NCBI GenBank assembly: GCA_958296165.1
Contig: OY282447.1
Coordinates: 1,550,001 to 1,614,000, forward strand
Reading direction: 5' to 3'
Length of the DNA stretch: 64,000 nucleotides
DNA from: an uncultured Pseudomonadales bacterium
GTDB lineage: Bacteria; Pseudomonadota; Gammaproteobacteria; Pseudomonadales; Azotimanducaceae
Within the stretch, counting starts at the first letter, position 1, and each line of letters opens with the position of its first letter. Positions 6,502 to 15,007 of this stretch are shown one piece after another. The notes under the pieces were generated by a model. It ran no database searches and was not told the DNA's origin. It was given only the letters and a program-made list of their open reading frames with translations. Made by a program: the position numbers and the translations under genes.

Positions 6502-8574
6502 CAGGGTGATTTCATGCTGGCGGGCCGAGGCTCTCGCGGAGGCGTTGGAGGTGCCGCTGGACCGGCGGGAGCATGTCCGATGGACGGATTGTTCGGATTT
6601 CGGGCCCTGCGCGGCCCGTCGGCGCATGGTTCGACGAGGCGGACGGCTGGTCGGGCGTGGCCTCTCGGCGCGCGACGGCGCGGGAGCGGATTCGGGGTTG
6701 GCGGCGCTCAGTCGGGGTTGAGAATGGCGTCGAGGGCGTCGTTGCGTCGCATCATGAAGTGGAGGTTCGCATCGGGCACGTGGCGGAAGCCGCGGTGGAA
6801 GACGACGGCAGCGCGATGTTGTTGAGGGTGGCGTTGTTGGCGGGCGCGTGTCGTGCGCGGATGCGGCTGGCGTCCTCGCCGAAGGCGACGTCGCGGCGGC
6901 AGTGGTTGCCGTTCTCGACCTGCCAGTGGCCGCGGTTCCAGGCCAGCAGGCGGTCGGGGCCGGCGCGCTCGGCGTTCGCGGAGGTGATGCCGTAGGCGGT
7001 CTCGGCGGAGGGCGTGCCGGTCTTGACGACGGTGCGCTCGCGGATGACGCGGAACGCCTGGCGGGCGTGCGCGAAGGAGGCGAACGTGTCCGGCAGCAGG
7101 TCGCGGGCGGCGATGCGCCGGGTCTCGATGCGGCCGTGCGCCTTGGCCGGGCCGTCGACGTGGCGGCGGACGGTCGACGCGTCCCAGTCGATGGCTTGAA
7201 GCTGCGCGAAGGCGTCGGGGCAGTTGGCCTTGACGTCGAGCGCGTAGTCGGCGCCGTGGACGTCGACGATGGCGCGCTCGGTGTCGGCGCAGGCGTGCAG
7301 GGCGTCGAGGGTGATCGCGCAGCCGCGCAGGTCGACGTCGTCGAGCAGGGCCCGCACGGCGGCCGTCTCGCCGCCCTCGTCGCGGCAGCACCGGCTCGCC
7401 AGCGGTCGGCCGCCGTGCGTGACCAGCGTGGCGGTCTCGAAGCAGGCGCCGTCGCCGGCGTGGCGGTTGGCGCCGCGGATGCGCTTGCCGTCGGCGGCGA
7501 GGGCGGGCAGGTCGGACGACTCGGCGCGGCGCGGCGCGGCCCACTGGCGCAGCACGTCGGCGAGGGCGTCCGGGTCGGTGTCCGCGAGCACCCGGCAGAT
7601 GGTCGAGTCCGACGGCGGCACGCAGCGCCCGTCGGCGTCGCGCCACGCCCCCAGGGCGCGCAGTTCGCGCTGCTCGAGGCCGCGCGCGAACCGTTCCGTC
7701 GCCGCCGGTCCGCGCTGCCCGGCGAGCCGCGCCAGGGCGCAGATCGACAGCACCGTCGCCAAGCCGTGCTTGCGCCCCTGGCCGCGTCGGCTGTCCGGCG
7801 CCGCCGCGAACAGGTCGCGCAGCGAGCGCAGCTCCGCCCCCGCGTAGCGCACCGGCGTCGCCCGGCACGACCACTCCGCGCGGTCGACCGGATCCGACAG
7901 CCGCGCCGCCGCGTCCGAACGCAGCGGCCGCACGAACATCTCCTTCGGAACCGAGTGCGGATCCGTGTACGCGCCGTTGTGCCGCGCGAACCCCTTCGTG
8001 CGGCCCACCCGCCGCCAGTTCGAGGCCGCGTAGCTGACGCCGCGGAACCGCGACGGATCCACGAACGTCTCCGCGAGCTCCAGCGGGCGCCCGTGCGCCG
8101 CGCGCCAGTCCGCGCTCAGCCGACGCAGGCTCGGCCCCAGCGTCCGCGACGCCAGGTTCCGCGTCCCCGCCGCCTCCGGCAGAATCAGGAACCGCGTGTT
8201 GTTGCCGATCAGGTGCAGCCGCCGGAACTGCACCGAACGGTGCCAGCCCAGCCAGCGATCCCGCGGCGCGCACTTGAACGCGCCCGACTGCCAGCCCACC
8301 AGCGCCAGCCAGTGCCCCCGCCACACCGCCACGTGCCGCAGACCGCGCCCCGCGAACTGCCGGAACCCCAGATAGTGGTGCGCCGCCATCAGCGCGTCCC
8401 ACCGACGCCGCTCGTCCGCTCGCGCCGGACGAACCTCCACCTCCCGCAACGACACTTCCGCCCTGTCGAACACGCTCGCCATCGCCCTCATATAGGCCAT
8501 GCGCCGACAAATAGCCAGCTCTTCCTCAACGCCTACGGCTGTCAATGCCTTCCTGCTAGCGTGAAATAGCCCTG
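6502..8574 (-). mobile_element. ISAs1-type IS with a DruA-fused transposase
   Basis: A 2073-bp element. The ends are inverted repeats: CAGGGTGATTTCATGCTGGC at 6502 and CAGGGCTATTTCACGCTAGC reading in from 8574. It is flanked by a perfect 10-bp duplication GGGTACGATG (6492-6501 and 8575-8584), typical of ISAs1 (8-10 bp). It carries one long gene. It is inserted between the 41-bp repeats and the toxin-antitoxin-like pair. A fossil of the same element lies at 38300-38690. Confidence 0.85.
6708..8500 (-). pseudogene. DruA (DUF4338)-ISAs1 fusion transposase with late frameshift
   Basis: Starts are possible at 8500, 8491 or 8482, all inside the IS. Counting from 8500, residues about 20-205 form a DUF4338/DruA domain (HHYLGFRQFAGRGLRHVAV, then FVDPSRFRGVSYAASNW, then RTKGFARHNG). 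From about 225 follows an ISAs1 transposase: an associated N-terminal domain with DSRRGQGRKH, DDE Asp near 337 (AADGKRIRG), a second Asp near 399 (LDALHA), and a terminal HWQVENGNHCRRDV block. Near 6809 one base is missing. The normal tail (VVFHRGFRHVPDANLHFM to the stop at 6708) is then out of frame, and the read-through product ends at 6752 with about 20 unrelated residues. The catalytic core is intact, so it may retain some activity. Confidence 0.8.
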
Positions 8575-8656
8575 GGGTACGATGGCGACCACTCCAAGAA
8601 GCACGCCGCCAGTGGTATGTTTGCACGTCACTCATTGAGTGTGTCCGACTTGCGCC

Positions 8657-9904
8657 ATGCAACGTGCCAAAAATATCAACCCGTCTATGCTTGCGTGGGC
8701 GCGGCAAGCAGCAGGTCTCACCGAGGAACGGGCCGCCCTCAGTGTTGGCCTGTCGCCGTCGAGTCACCGCACCGCCGCGGACAAACTGGTCGAGATCGAG
8801 TCTGGTGCGACGCGTCCAACGCGCCGCCAGCTAGTGCGCTTTGCGGATGCCTACCACCGGCCACTGACAGTTTTCTACTTGGCGTCCCCGCCCGTTCCCG
8901 GCCACCGCGGAGAGGACTTTCGTACGGTGTCCGGCCCTCCGCCGAGTCCACAGGACGCTGCCCTACTCGATGCGCTCCTGCGAACTGTTCGAGTCCGTCA
9001 GAGCATGGTGAAGGCGGCTCTGGAAGAAGACGAAGATGTGCTCAGGCCGAATTTCGAGCAGCAGTTGTCGCTCGATGACAAGGTGCCGAACGCCGTCGCG
9101 AACCTTCGCCAAGTACTTGGTTTGCCGAGTGACACTTGGACTCAACGTTGGGGTCGCAACGATGCGTTCGGGTTCCTCCGCGACCGCGTTGAAGACTTAG
9201 GCGCGTTTGTCTTGTTGGCTGGCGATCTCGGTTCGTACCGTACGGCGATCAGCGAGCGTGTATTTCGCGGCTTCGCACTTGCAGACCCCGTAGCGCCTTT
9301 CGTCGTGGTCAACCATCAGGACGCCAAAGCTGCTCGTTCGTTTACGCTCCTGCACGAGCTTGCGCATATTTGCTTGGGCGTCACAGGCGTAAGCGCAGGC
9401 CCACCCTCGACCGCACCGCGCCGTGCCCAGGATCGCATCGAGTTTTTCTGCAACGACGTGGCTAGCGAGTTCCTACTCCCAAGCGATGCCATTTCCTTGC
9501 CCCGCAGAATCGGGAGTTTCGACGACGCACAAGACCGAATCAGCGCAGTCGCCGAGGATTGGCGGGTTAGCGAGACCATGGTTGCTTATAGACTATGGCG
9601 GACCAGGCGGATTGAACGCGACATCTATCGCCGGCTCCAATCTTTCTACGCACGCCGCTGGCAAGATGAGAAAGAGCGCAACCGCGCCCGAATACGCGAA
9701 GTAGAAGGTGGTCCAACCTACTATGCCGTACGCCAACATCGACTCGGCAAAGCGCTTCTTTCCTTAGTGAAACGGCTGCTCCAGACCGAAGAACTCACTC
9801 ACACCAAGGCCGCAAAGATACTCGGCGTGAGGCCGGGCAATGTCGAGCCGCTGTTGAGGGACGCCCCTCGTCCGGGCAGTTCGCACGCTCGCGGAGGAAC
9901 GTAA
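8657..9904 (+). CDS. XRE-family regulator with ImmA/IrrE metallopeptidase domain (antitoxin-like)
   Basis: 415 residues from ATG 8657. Residues 8-70 form a degenerate XRE helix-turn-helix (WARQAAGLTEERAA, then KLVEIESGATRPTRRQL). Residues about 160-300 are an ImmA/IrrE (COG2856) domain with zinc-binding HELAH at 233-237. Such proteins commonly act as DNA-binding antitoxins or protease-type regulators of the PIN/DUF4411 toxin encoded just downstream. The stop lies three bases before the next gene, so the two form an operon. The protein is full length with all metal ligands visible. The C-terminal 130 residues are Arg-rich and helical. Confidence 0.8.
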   Translation: MQRAKNINPSMLAWARQAAGLTEERAALSVGLSPSSHRTAADKLVEIESGATRPTRRQLVRFADAYHRPLTVFYLASPPVPGHRGEDFRTVSGPPPSPQDAALLDALLRTVRVRQSMVKAALEEDEDVLRPNFEQQLSLDDKVPNAVANLRQVLGLPSDTWTQRWGRNDAFGFLRDRVEDLGAFVLLAGDLGSYRTAISERVFRGFALADPVAPFVVVNHQDAKAARSFTLLHELAHICLGVTGVSAGPPSTAPRRAQDRIEFFCNDVASEFLLPSDAISLPRRIGSFDDAQDRISAVAEDWRVSETMVAYRLWRTRRIERDIYRRLQSFYARRWQDEKERNRARIREVEGGPTYYAVRQHRLGKALLSLVKRLLQTEELTHTKAAKILGVRPGNVEPLLRDAPRPGSSHARGGT

Positions 9905-9907
9905 ACC

Positions 9908-10264
9908 TTGCTGTACTTGCTAGATGCCAATGTACTGATCCGAGCTCATCAAGATTACTATCCGCTAGACCGTCTGAGGGGATTCTGGGATTGGATTCGT
10001 GGCCAAGCCGAAGCCGGCAATGTCAAGATGCCCTTCGAGATGCATCAAGAAGTCGTCGCTGGCACAGACGAACTCGCGACATGGATAGGTCAACCAGATG
10101 TTTACGACGCGCTTCGTCTCGATGATGAGGTGGATGAGAACATCCTTCAGAGAGTGCTAGACCACGGCTACGGCACCAAGCTGCCGGACGCCTGCGACCG
10201 ACTGCACGTTCCTTGGGTGACGGACTTCGAGCTCTACCGCGCACTCGATTTCCGGCTCCCCTAG
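9908..10264 (+). CDS. DUF4411 PIN-domain toxin, internally deleted
   Basis: 118 residues from TTG 9908. It starts like a DUF4411 protein with the first PIN acidic residue in LYLLDANVLIRAH, the family YYPLDRLRGFWDWI and KMPFEMHQEVV. After VLDHGYG it jumps directly to LPDACDRLHVPW and the usual C-terminus. Family members are about 160 residues. The roughly 40 absent residues normally carry the central and late acidic positions of the PIN site (the strand resembling DxxLIAxA). The deletion is in frame and the ends are intact, so a stable but catalytically dead protein is likely. It follows the XRE-ImmA gene at 3-bp spacing. Confidence 0.7.
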   Translation: MLYLLDANVLIRAHQDYYPLDRLRGFWDWIRGQAEAGNVKMPFEMHQEVVAGTDELATWIGQPDVYDALRLDDEVDENILQRVLDHGYGTKLPDACDRLHVPWVTDFELYRALDFRLP

Positions 10265-10329
10265 CCATGTCGACCTGGATGCAAGTTGGTCGCCTTTGAC
10301 TACAATTGGCGCATCCAGTCGAGAACGCT

Positions 10330-11322
10330 ATGCACACCAAACGCCCCACCGTGCCGGCCGCGGAGGAGATCCTCGGCGGCTATTTTCCCGTGCTCGACCA
10401 TGGCTTCGTCGCCCTGGTCGACTACATGGGCACGGACCAGGACATCGAGCGCGCAGCCCGCGTGAGCTATGGGGCCGGCACACGCCAGGTCAGCCAGACG
10501 CGGGGCTTGGTGCGCTATCTGCAGCGCCATGCTCATACCACGCCGGCAGAGATGGTGGAGTTCAAGTTCCACTGCTCTATGCCGATGTTCGTGGCGCGGC
10601 AGTGGATTCGCCATCGCACCGCATCGGTCAACGAGCTGAGCGCCCGCTACAGCTTGCTGCCACTGTTGTTCTACACGCCCGAAGACGTCAACTTCAGCTA
10701 TCAGAGTAAAGCCAACAATCAGGGGCGCGAAGCAGCGCCAGCGCCAACTGCACTGCACGCCAGCGCAATCGAGCGCTGGCACCGGCTACGCGTTGAGGCG
10801 GCCGACACCTACGGCTGGCTGCTCGGCGAAGAAGTGGCGCGCGAGCTGGCTCGCATCGACCTGCCGCTGTCCACCTACACGCAATGGTATTGGAAGATCG
10901 ACCTGCACAACCTGCTGCACTTTCTCAGCTTGCGCGTCGACGACCACGCGCAGTGGGAGATCCGCGCCTACGGCGAAGTGATCGCCGGCATGTTGCAGCG
11001 CGTGGCGCCTTTGGCGTACGAGGCGTGGCTGGACTACGACGTCCTCGGTACACGGCTGAGCGCCGCCGAGCGCAACGCCCTCGCCGCGCTATTGGAAGCG
11101 AACGACGGCGGCTTGGCGCTGCGCGAGAACGCCTCTCCGCTCGGCCGCAGCGAACTGCGCGCACTGGGCCTCTCCGGGCGTGAAATCGACGAGCTGCTCG
11201 CCAAGATCGACATGCCCGAACGCCCAGACTTCAGCTTGGACCTAGCCGCCATGCAGAGCGCGGCGCAGATGGAGCGGAAGATGCAACAGGCGGTGCCGGC
11301 GCCTGAGAAGCACAGACCTTGA
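10330..11322 (+). CDS. thyX: FAD-dependent thymidylate synthase ThyX
   Basis: 330 residues from ATG 10330. ThyX methylates dUMP to dTMP using methylenetetrahydrofolate, with FAD and NAD(P)H for reduction, and acts as a homotetramer in the cytoplasm. The signature RHRTASVNELSARYS lies at residues 94-108, with the upstream family region containing MVEFKFHCSMPMFVARQW. It is longer than minimal ThyX because of a C-terminal extension of about 100 residues, a form seen in several proteobacteria. A ThyX-only organism usually lacks the classical ThyA and dihydrofolate reductase dependence, but those genes cannot be checked here. The gene stands alone after the toxin-antitoxin pair, with 34 bp to the next gene. 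Confidence 0.93.
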   Translation: MHTKRPTVPAAEEILGGYFPVLDHGFVALVDYMGTDQDIERAARVSYGAGTRQVSQTRGLVRYLQRHAHTTPAEMVEFKFHCSMPMFVARQWIRHRTASVNELSARYSLLPLLFYTPEDVNFSYQSKANNQGREAAPAPTALHASAIERWHRLRVEAADTYGWLLGEEVARELARIDLPLSTYTQWYWKIDLHNLLHFLSLRVDDHAQWEIRAYGEVIAGMLQRVAPLAYEAWLDYDVLGTRLSAAERNALAALLEANDGGLALRENASPLGRSELRALGLSGREIDELLAKIDMPERPDFSLDLAAMQSAAQMERKMQQAVPAPEKHRP

Positions 11323-11355
11323 GGCGAAGGACTAGGTGAGAACGACGCCAGAAGG

Positions 11356-11952
11356 ATGTTCGTAAATCCCGAGATACCGTTGGAAGTGTTGCCTCGCGCA
11401 GAGGGCGTATGCTGGCAAGCGCTGCACCCGCGCTTCATACGCTGCCTGCTCGTGAAACGGCTGCTCGCCGCCGTAGCAGCGCTGCTGGTGCTCGTCCTCG
11501 TCTACGCGATCGCAACCTATGAGTTCAACCCGCAAATCTGGCTAACGGTGGCGGCCGTGCTGCTCGCCTGCGCCTCGATCGCGGCGTCCGTCGCATGGCC
11601 GCTGGTCGACGTGCCGCGGCGCGGCTACGCAGTGCGCGACAAGGACATCCTCTACAAATCCGGCGTGCTGTGGCAATCCGTCAAGGCGGTGCCCTTCAAC
11701 CGCGTCCAGCACGCCGTGCGCGGCAGCGGGCCGGTGGAGCGCCGGTTCGGCTTGGCGAGCTTGACGGCTTACACCGCCGGCGGCACCGGCGGCGACCTAC
11801 GCATCGCCGGCTTGGGCGAAGACACGGCGGAACGTCTGCGCACATATATCGTCGGCAAGCCGGGCGAGCCAGCCGATGCGTCGCCTTTGCCTGCCGAGCT
11901 GGGCGAAGCACCGGTTCGCCACCAAGAAACGGACGCCGCGCAACGTGGCTGA
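11356..11952 (+). CDS. PH-domain membrane protein, YdbS-like
   Basis: 198 residues. A short cytoplasmic leader is followed by two membrane segments (about 33-53 and 59-80: LLAAVAALLVLVLVYAIATY and the next hydrophobic stretch). A bacterial PH (bPH2) domain follows from about residue 85, recognisable by PRRGYAVRDKDILYKSGVLW and AVPFNRVQHA. This matches the YdbS half of the YdbS/YdbT pair of membrane proteins, whose exact biochemical role is unsettled. The paired YdbT-like gene begins about 20 bp later, as is usual for the family. Confidence 0.8.
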   Translation: MFVNPEIPLEVLPRAEGVCWQALHPRFIRCLLVKRLLAAVAALLVLVLVYAIATYEFNPQIWLTVAAVLLACASIAASVAWPLVDVPRRGYAVRDKDILYKSGVLWQSVKAVPFNRVQHAVRGSGPVERRFGLASLTAYTAGGTGGDLRIAGLGEDTAERLRTYIVGKPGEPADASPLPAELGEAPVRHQETDAAQRG

Positions 11953-11972
11953 ACCACTGGTCTGACGCGCCC

Positions 11973-13508
11973 GTGACGACGGGCGAGACCGCCTTGGACG
12001 TAGCCGGAGGCTGGCAGCGCACCTCGCCGTTGGCGGTGTTGTTCTTCGTCGGCGCGGTGGTCAAGGCGGTCCTCGGCAACGCCATGCAGTGGGCGGCTAC
12101 GTTCGGTTCCTTGATCCTCCTGTTCCGGCAAGGGCTGCCCGTTGTAGTCGCGGTTGGCTTCGTCGTAGGCGCGCTGATCGCAACCGCCGCCACCTTGCGT
12201 TACTGGTTCTTTCGCTTCCGCATGGAAGATGATCGCGTCCGCATCCGCGAAGGCGTGTTCAAGAGGCGCGAGCTCAATGTGCAGTTCGACCGCATCCAAG
12301 GCGTCAACTTGGAGCAGTCGCCGGTGTTCCGGCTGTTTGGATTGGTAACGGTCACCTTCGACACGGCCGGCTCTGGCTCGCGCGAAGGTCGGCTACCGGC
12401 AGTAACGCCGACCTTCGCCGAGTCCTTGCGCCAACGAGTCGAAGCGGTGCGCCCTCTCGCCGCCGCCGAGCACGACCACGCCGATGCCGGCCAGCAAGAC
12501 GATGCTCTAGTGCGGCTCGGCAACACGGACATGATCCGCATTGGCCTAACCAATCTAAGCGTGCTGATCGGTGTCCTGGCCATTCCGTTCGTCATGCAAA
12601 CGTCCGACTACGGCCAGGAACTGTGGAAGAGCATGTTCGAGCGAGCTGCCGCGCAAGTGACCGGGCTGAGCCTGCTCGCAGCTCTCGGCGTGATCGTGCT
12701 TGGTTTGCTCGTCGCGTTCGCGGCGCTCGTGGCACTCGCCATCGCCTCGGCTTTCCTGCGTTTTCACGGCTTCACGCTGCGCCCGCAGGGCGGCGTCTTG
12801 CACACCCGGCGCGGCCTCCTCACGCGCAAGGAGATGCGCGTGGAAGTGCGCAAGATTCAGCAGCTTACCGTGTCGCAGGGCTTGCGAATGCGCTGGTTGG
12901 GCCGCTTCGCGCTACGGGCGCCGTCAGCCAGCGTCGTCACGCAGCAGCAATCGGTCGAAGCCGTGGCCGACGCCAACCTGACCGTGCCGCTTGTGGACGA
13001 GGCTGGCGTTCGGCAGCTTGGCGAACAAGCATTTGCAGACGAAGGCCAAGGGCTCAGCTTGCTGCCAGGCGCCGATCCGTTTACTGGCATCTCGCCGGTC
13101 TACATTCGGGCGCGGCTGTTGGCTGTCGGCATCCTTCCGGCCGCTCTGGCGACCGCCGCTTTGCTGCCTTTCATCAACCTGGCAGCCTTTCTGGCCATCG
13201 CTTGGATACCGCTGGTGGCGGCAGCCACCTGGCAGACATGGCGGCGCTACGGCTACCAATACGACGACCACGGCCTCTCCTGCCGCACCGGATTGCTTGC
13301 CTGTCGCGTGCAAGCGTTCCTGTTTCGCAAGGCCCAAGGCGCAAGCGTTCGGCGTTCGCCTTTGCAGCGCCGCAAAGGGCTGGCGACGCTGGAAGTCGTC
13401 CTCGCCTCAGGCGCTGTATCGATACCCTTTATCAGCTTTCCACAAGCCTGCCGGCTGCGCGATTACATCCTCTACAAAGCGGAGTCGAGCCGCCAACCGT
13501 GGCATTGA
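11973..13508 (+). CDS. PH-domain membrane protein, YdbT-like
   Basis: About 511 residues from a GTG at 11973; the start is uncertain because no strong ribosome site is visible. It contains repeated units of paired membrane helices followed by bPH2 domains. The first runs to YWFFRFRMEDDRVRIREGVF and QFDRIQGVNL, the second to FHGFTLRPQGGVLHTRRGLL and VRKIQQLTVSQG, and the third to YGYQYDDHGLSCRTGLL near the C-terminus. This tandem layout is typical of YdbT. Partnership with the upstream YdbS-like protein is expected from gene pairing. The gene ends convergently 20 bp from the deazaflavin-type oxidoreductase. Confidence 0.8.
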   Translation: MTTGETALDVAGGWQRTSPLAVLFFVGAVVKAVLGNAMQWAATFGSLILLFRQGLPVVVAVGFVVGALIATAATLRYWFFRFRMEDDRVRIREGVFKRRELNVQFDRIQGVNLEQSPVFRLFGLVTVTFDTAGSGSREGRLPAVTPTFAESLRQRVEAVRPLAAAEHDHADAGQQDDALVRLGNTDMIRIGLTNLSVLIGVLAIPFVMQTSDYGQELWKSMFERAAAQVTGLSLLAALGVIVLGLLVAFAALVALAIASAFLRFHGFTLRPQGGVLHTRRGLLTRKEMRVEVRKIQQLTVSQGLRMRWLGRFALRAPSASVVTQQQSVEAVADANLTVPLVDEAGVRQLGEQAFADEGQGLSLLPGADPFTGISPVYIRARLLAVGILPAALATAALLPFINLAAFLAIAWIPLVAAATWQTWRRYGYQYDDHGLSCRTGLLACRVQAFLFRKAQGASVRRSPLQRRKGLATLEVVLASGAVSIPFISFPQACRLRDYILYKAESSRQPWH

Positions 13509-13528
13509 CGGCACACGTGCGCAGGCGC

Positions 13529-13963
13529 CTATGCAGGTTCAGCCAGGAATACCGGAATCGTGCGGCTGGTCTTGTTCCTGTACTCCTCGTAGGGCGGGAA
13601 AGCCTGCACGCACAGTGCCCACAGCCGCGCTCGTTCCTCCGCATCGTCGATTTCGCGCACGCGCATCTGGAACACCTCGGTAGCGTCGCGGATTTCCACG
13701 TTGGGGTTGGCGCGCAGGTTGTGGACCCAGACGGGATTCTTGGGTGCGCCGCCCTGGGAAGCCACCAGCACATAGCTCTTGCCGTGCTGAACGCGCATCA
13801 GCGGCGTCTTGCGCACGGCGCCGGTGCGGTTGCCGGTGTGCGTAACGATAATGCACGGCAGCCCGGTTTCCAGCAGCGACGTGCTCTGGGTGCCGCCGCT
13901 GCCTTCGTAGCGTTCCACATGCTCGCGCACCCATTGGATGGGTGTTGGGACGTATTCGGCCAT
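13529..13963 (-). CDS. Nitroreductase/deazaflavin-dependent (DDN) family protein
   Basis: 144 residues from ATG 13963. It has the split-barrel fold signatures of the DDN family, named after the mycobacterial F420-dependent nitroreductase: a leader with PIQWVREHVERYEGSGG, GLPCIIVTHTGNRTGAVRKT and VASQGGAPKNPVWVHNLRAN. Characterised relatives use F420H2. Whether this organism makes F420 is not shown by the window, and many family members may bind FMN or nothing. It is divergent from ctaB with about 100 bp between them that must hold both promoters. Confidence 0.8.
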   Translation of the reverse strand: MAEYVPTPIQWVREHVERYEGSGGTQSTSLLETGLPCIIVTHTGNRTGAVRKTPLMRVQHGKSYVLVASQGGAPKNPVWVHNLRANPNVEIRDATEVFQMRVREIDDAEERARLWALCVQAFPPYEEYRNKTSRTIPVFLAEPA

Positions 13964-14065
13964 GGTTCTCCTCGTTGCCGCGCAGTGAGGCAGCGAGTCT
14001 ATAACGGTATGCTTTACCAAACGACACCGGCGCACGTGGCGGCGTAGTGAAGAGGGATCTGCTAG

Positions 14066-15007
14066 GTGACCAACGGAGTACAAACGGCAGCCGCCGGCGG
14101 CGCGGCAAGCGCGTCTTGGCGCGACTACTTGGAGATGACCAAGCCACGCGTCGTGCTGCTGATGCTGCTGTGCGCGCTGGTGGGCATGATGCTGGCCAGA
14201 CCGGATCTGCCGCCGGCGGACCTCGTCTTGTTCGGCTTGCTGGGCATAGCTCTGGTAGCTGGCTCGGCGGCGGCGGTGAACCACATCGCCGATGCCGCGA
14301 TCGATGCCCGCATGGCGCGCACCCGCAACCGCCCGGTAGCGAAAGGCCGCGTGAAGCCGTTTGCCGGCTACGTCTTCGCCGCACTGTTGGGGATGGCCGG
14401 CATGATCGTATTGCTGCGCTGGGTGAACCCCCTCACCGCATGGCTCAACCTGGCCTCGTGGATCGGCTACGGGCTGATCTACACGCTGTACTTGAAGCGG
14501 GCGACGCCGCAGAACATCGTCATAGGCGGCCTATTCGGCGCCGCGCCGCCGCTGTTCGGATGGACTGCGGTAACCGGCAGCATAGAACCCGGCGGTCTCG
14601 TGCTGTTGCTTATCATCTTCGTCTGGACGCCGCCGCACTTCTGGGCGCTGGCGCTCGAACGGCGCGCGGACTATGAGCAAGTAGACGTGCCAATGCTGCC
14701 CATCACGCACGGCGACGACTACACGCGGCGGCATACCCTCTACTACACCATTGGCCTGTGCCTGGCCAGCCTGCTGCCGTTTGCGGTGGGCACCAGCGGC
14801 TTGCTGTATCTGTTCGGCGCCGCGCTCCTTGGCGGAGTGTTCCTGCACTACGCGTTGGCCCTCAAGCGCCGCAAGCAAGGCGCGGCAATGGCTACGTTTC
14901 GCTACTCGATCATCTATTTGATGGCGCTGTTCCTGGTCCTGCTAGCGGACCACTACCTACTTACTGCTTTACCTGCCCTACCGCGAGGACTTGACAATGT
15001 CAGTTGA
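14066..15007 (+). CDS. ctaB: Protoheme IX farnesyltransferase (heme O synthase)
   Basis: 313 residues from GTG 14066. It is an inner-membrane UbiA-family prenyltransferase that transfers farnesyl from FPP to heme B to make heme O for terminal oxidases. After an Ala-rich leader comes the family start YLEMTKPRVVLLMLLCALVG. The first Asp-rich prenyl-binding motif is NHIADAAIDARMARTRNRP, and the second region includes DVPMLPITHGDDYTRRH. About nine membrane helices are evident. Its prenyl donor would ultimately come from the mevalonate operon at 59004-63169. It overlaps the next gene by 11 bp. No oxidase subunits are adjacent. Confidence 0.93.
   Translation: MTNGVQTAAAGGAASASWRDYLEMTKPRVVLLMLLCALVGMMLARPDLPPADLVLFGLLGIALVAGSAAAVNHIADAAIDARMARTRNRPVAKGRVKPFAGYVFAALLGMAGMIVLLRWVNPLTAWLNLASWIGYGLIYTLYLKRATPQNIVIGGLFGAAPPLFGWTAVTGSIEPGGLVLLLIIFVWTPPHFWALALERRADYEQVDVPMLPITHGDDYTRRHTLYYTIGLCLASLLPFAVGTSGLLYLFGAALLGGVFLHYALALKRRKQGAAMATFRYSIIYLMALFLVLLADHYLLTALPALPRGLDNVS

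Noticed and set aside
6848-8569. A 573-codon open frame antisense to the ISAs1-type transposase
   Set aside because: Composition is low-complexity and it lies fully opposite a gene with recognisable DruA and DDE motifs.
11595-11972. An upstream extension of the YdbT-like gene overlapping YdbS
   Set aside because: The extended N-terminus is the out-of-phase reading of ydbS; the membrane helix typical of YdbT begins only after about 11990.
12623-14047. A 474-codon open frame over the YdbT-like gene and the DDN gene
   Set aside because: It spans two convergent real genes in a wrong phase and on the wrong strand for one of them.
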